Shown here: positions 63,495 through 64,000 of the stretch, in pieces
How positions within the stretch are numbered: position 1 is the first letter of the stretch
Layout: the number at the start of each line of letters is the position of its first letter
NCBI RefSeq assembly: GCF_004364935.1
Contig: NZ_SOBT01000012.1
Location: 310,001-374,000, forward strand
Direction of reading: 5' to 3'
Length of the DNA stretch: 64,000 nucleotides
DNA from: Panacagrimonas perspica
Lineage (GTDB): Bacteria; Pseudomonadota; Gammaproteobacteria; Nevskiales; Nevskiaceae
Notes under the pieces: model-generated
What the model saw: the letters and a program-made list of their open reading frames with translations, nothing else
Database searches by the model: none
Told to the model about the DNA's origin: nothing
Translations under genes and position numbers: made by a program

Positions 63495-64000
63495 GTGAAT
63501 GTTTCCAAATCGATGAATCCCACCGGAGGGCAGGTCCGAGTCGCAGCGGCGCTTCTGGTCGCCCTGCCCACGCTCAGCGCAGTGACCGGGTTTGCTCACG
63601 GCAGCGGGGTGCTCGGCGGCACGCTTCCCGTGCTTGCCGTTCTTGCGACGCTCGCGGTCGGTGGATGGGGTGCGCTTCTGCTTCTGGCGAGTTCGAGTCG
63701 ATCCAAGCAAGCCCCGCAAATTTCCGAAGCGGAGTCGCGTCATCGCCGCGACACCGCGCGGATTCGACAGGGGCTGGATGTCGTGCAAACCAATGTCATG
63801 GTTGCAGACGCCGACCTCAACGTGGTCTACGTCAACGAGTCGATCAAACACATGCTGAGTCTCGCCGAGTCCGACATTCGCAAGGATCTGCCGGCTTTCA
63901 GCGCGGCTGCGGTGGTAGGCACCAACATCGACACGTTTCACAAGCAGCCCTCCTACCAGCGCAAGTTGCTGGCGGAGATGAAGGCCACGCACAACGCCAG
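63495..64000 (+). CDS. Methyl-accepting chemotaxis protein with PAS domain (3' end outside window)
   Basis: About 168 residues seen. Two hydrophobic segments near the N-terminus (AAALLVALPTLSAVTGFA and LPVLAVLATLAVGGWGALLLL) form a hairpin, then a PAS domain from about residue 95 with TNVMVADADLNVVYVNES, LPAFSAAAVVGTNIDTFHK and SYQRKLLAEM, the pattern of PAS-containing MCPs. The signalling domain is beyond the window. GTG 63495 has GGAGA 11 bases before; ATG 63513 is an alternative without a ribosome site. Confidence 0.82.
   Translation, partial: MNVSKSMNPTGGQVRVAAALLVALPTLSAVTGFAHGSGVLGGTLPVLAVLATLAVGGWGALLLLASSSRSKQAPQISEAESRHRRDTARIRQGLDVVQTNVMVADADLNVVYVNESIKHMLSLAESDIRKDLPAFSAAAVVGTNIDTFHKQPSYQRKLLAEMKATHNA

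Overview
The window reads as a contiguous piece of a GC-rich (roughly two-thirds G+C by eye) gammaproteobacterial chromosome, most probably from the order Xanthomonadales/Lysobacterales. The main grounds are gene order: the nnr-tsaE-amiB-mutL-miaA-hfq-hflX-hflK-hflC-hisZ-purA superoperon, the pcnB-folK-deoxynucleoside kinase-panB-panC-panD-pgi run, a PA2779/PA2778-type pair and a pqi cluster with pqiA split in two. MutL keeps its own endonuclease motif, as in gammaproteobacteria without MutH. No phage, insertion sequence, CRISPR array or rRNA is visible; one tRNA is present (Glu, anticodon CUC).

Region by region. 1-3.8 kb: end of an RND efflux operon (permease, outer-membrane channel), converging on rnt (RNase T). 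3.9-11.8 kb: ZIP metal transporter, argG, a DCC-family oxidoreductase overlapping a saccharopine-dehydrogenase-like gene, an epoxide-hydrolase-like enzyme, and groES-groEL behind a CIRCE operator. 12-14.7 kb: glnE. 14.9-18.4 kb: a lipoprotein (DUF6607-like)/small membrane protein/PepSY/small membrane protein operon, a layout typical of iron-related loci. 18.5-19.8 kb: a Fur-box promoter driving a degenerate HAD protein, a 33-residue membrane peptide and an AraC-type HTH protein. 20-26.6 kb: tRNA-Glu, then pcnB (apparently starting at AUU) through the pantothenate genes to pgi. 26.7-28 kb: PA2779 protein and a C39-like lipoprotein peptidase whose signal-peptide codons contain a strong intrinsic terminator. 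28-41.8 kb: queG, divergent from the long amiB-mutL-hfq-hfl-purA cluster. 41.9-46 kb: secreted nuclease and pqiA-pqiA-pqiB-pqiC on the minus strand. 46-49.5 kb: an exosortase (XrtQ-like) with a neighbouring VIT/vWA protein that carries a TPEPG sorting tail. 49.8-52.5 kb: a three-gene SPFH-SHOCT / zinc-ribbon / small membrane protein cassette.

52.7-64 kb is the accessory-looking part. It holds an RRM protein coupled to a YkgJ-type cysteine protein, an ATP-type pckA, two paralogous ribbon-helix-helix regulators, and one minus-strand operon made of a SulP transporter, a spermidine-synthase-like protein, a DUF2970 protein and a stand-alone ketosynthase-acyltransferase protein whose AT domain has lost its catalytic serine. 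It ends with the start of a chemotaxis receptor. A related AT-rich motif of about 22 bp lies in five intergenic regions here. It sits exactly 13 nt before the start codon of both ribbon-helix-helix genes and 16 nt before that of the SulP gene. I infer a local regulon, and this is the best candidate for an undescribed system in the window.

Six copies of a palindromic repeat with GTAGCCCGG...CCGGGCTAC ends sit just 3' of genes. In two convergent gene pairs the repeat supplies the TAG stop codon of both genes.
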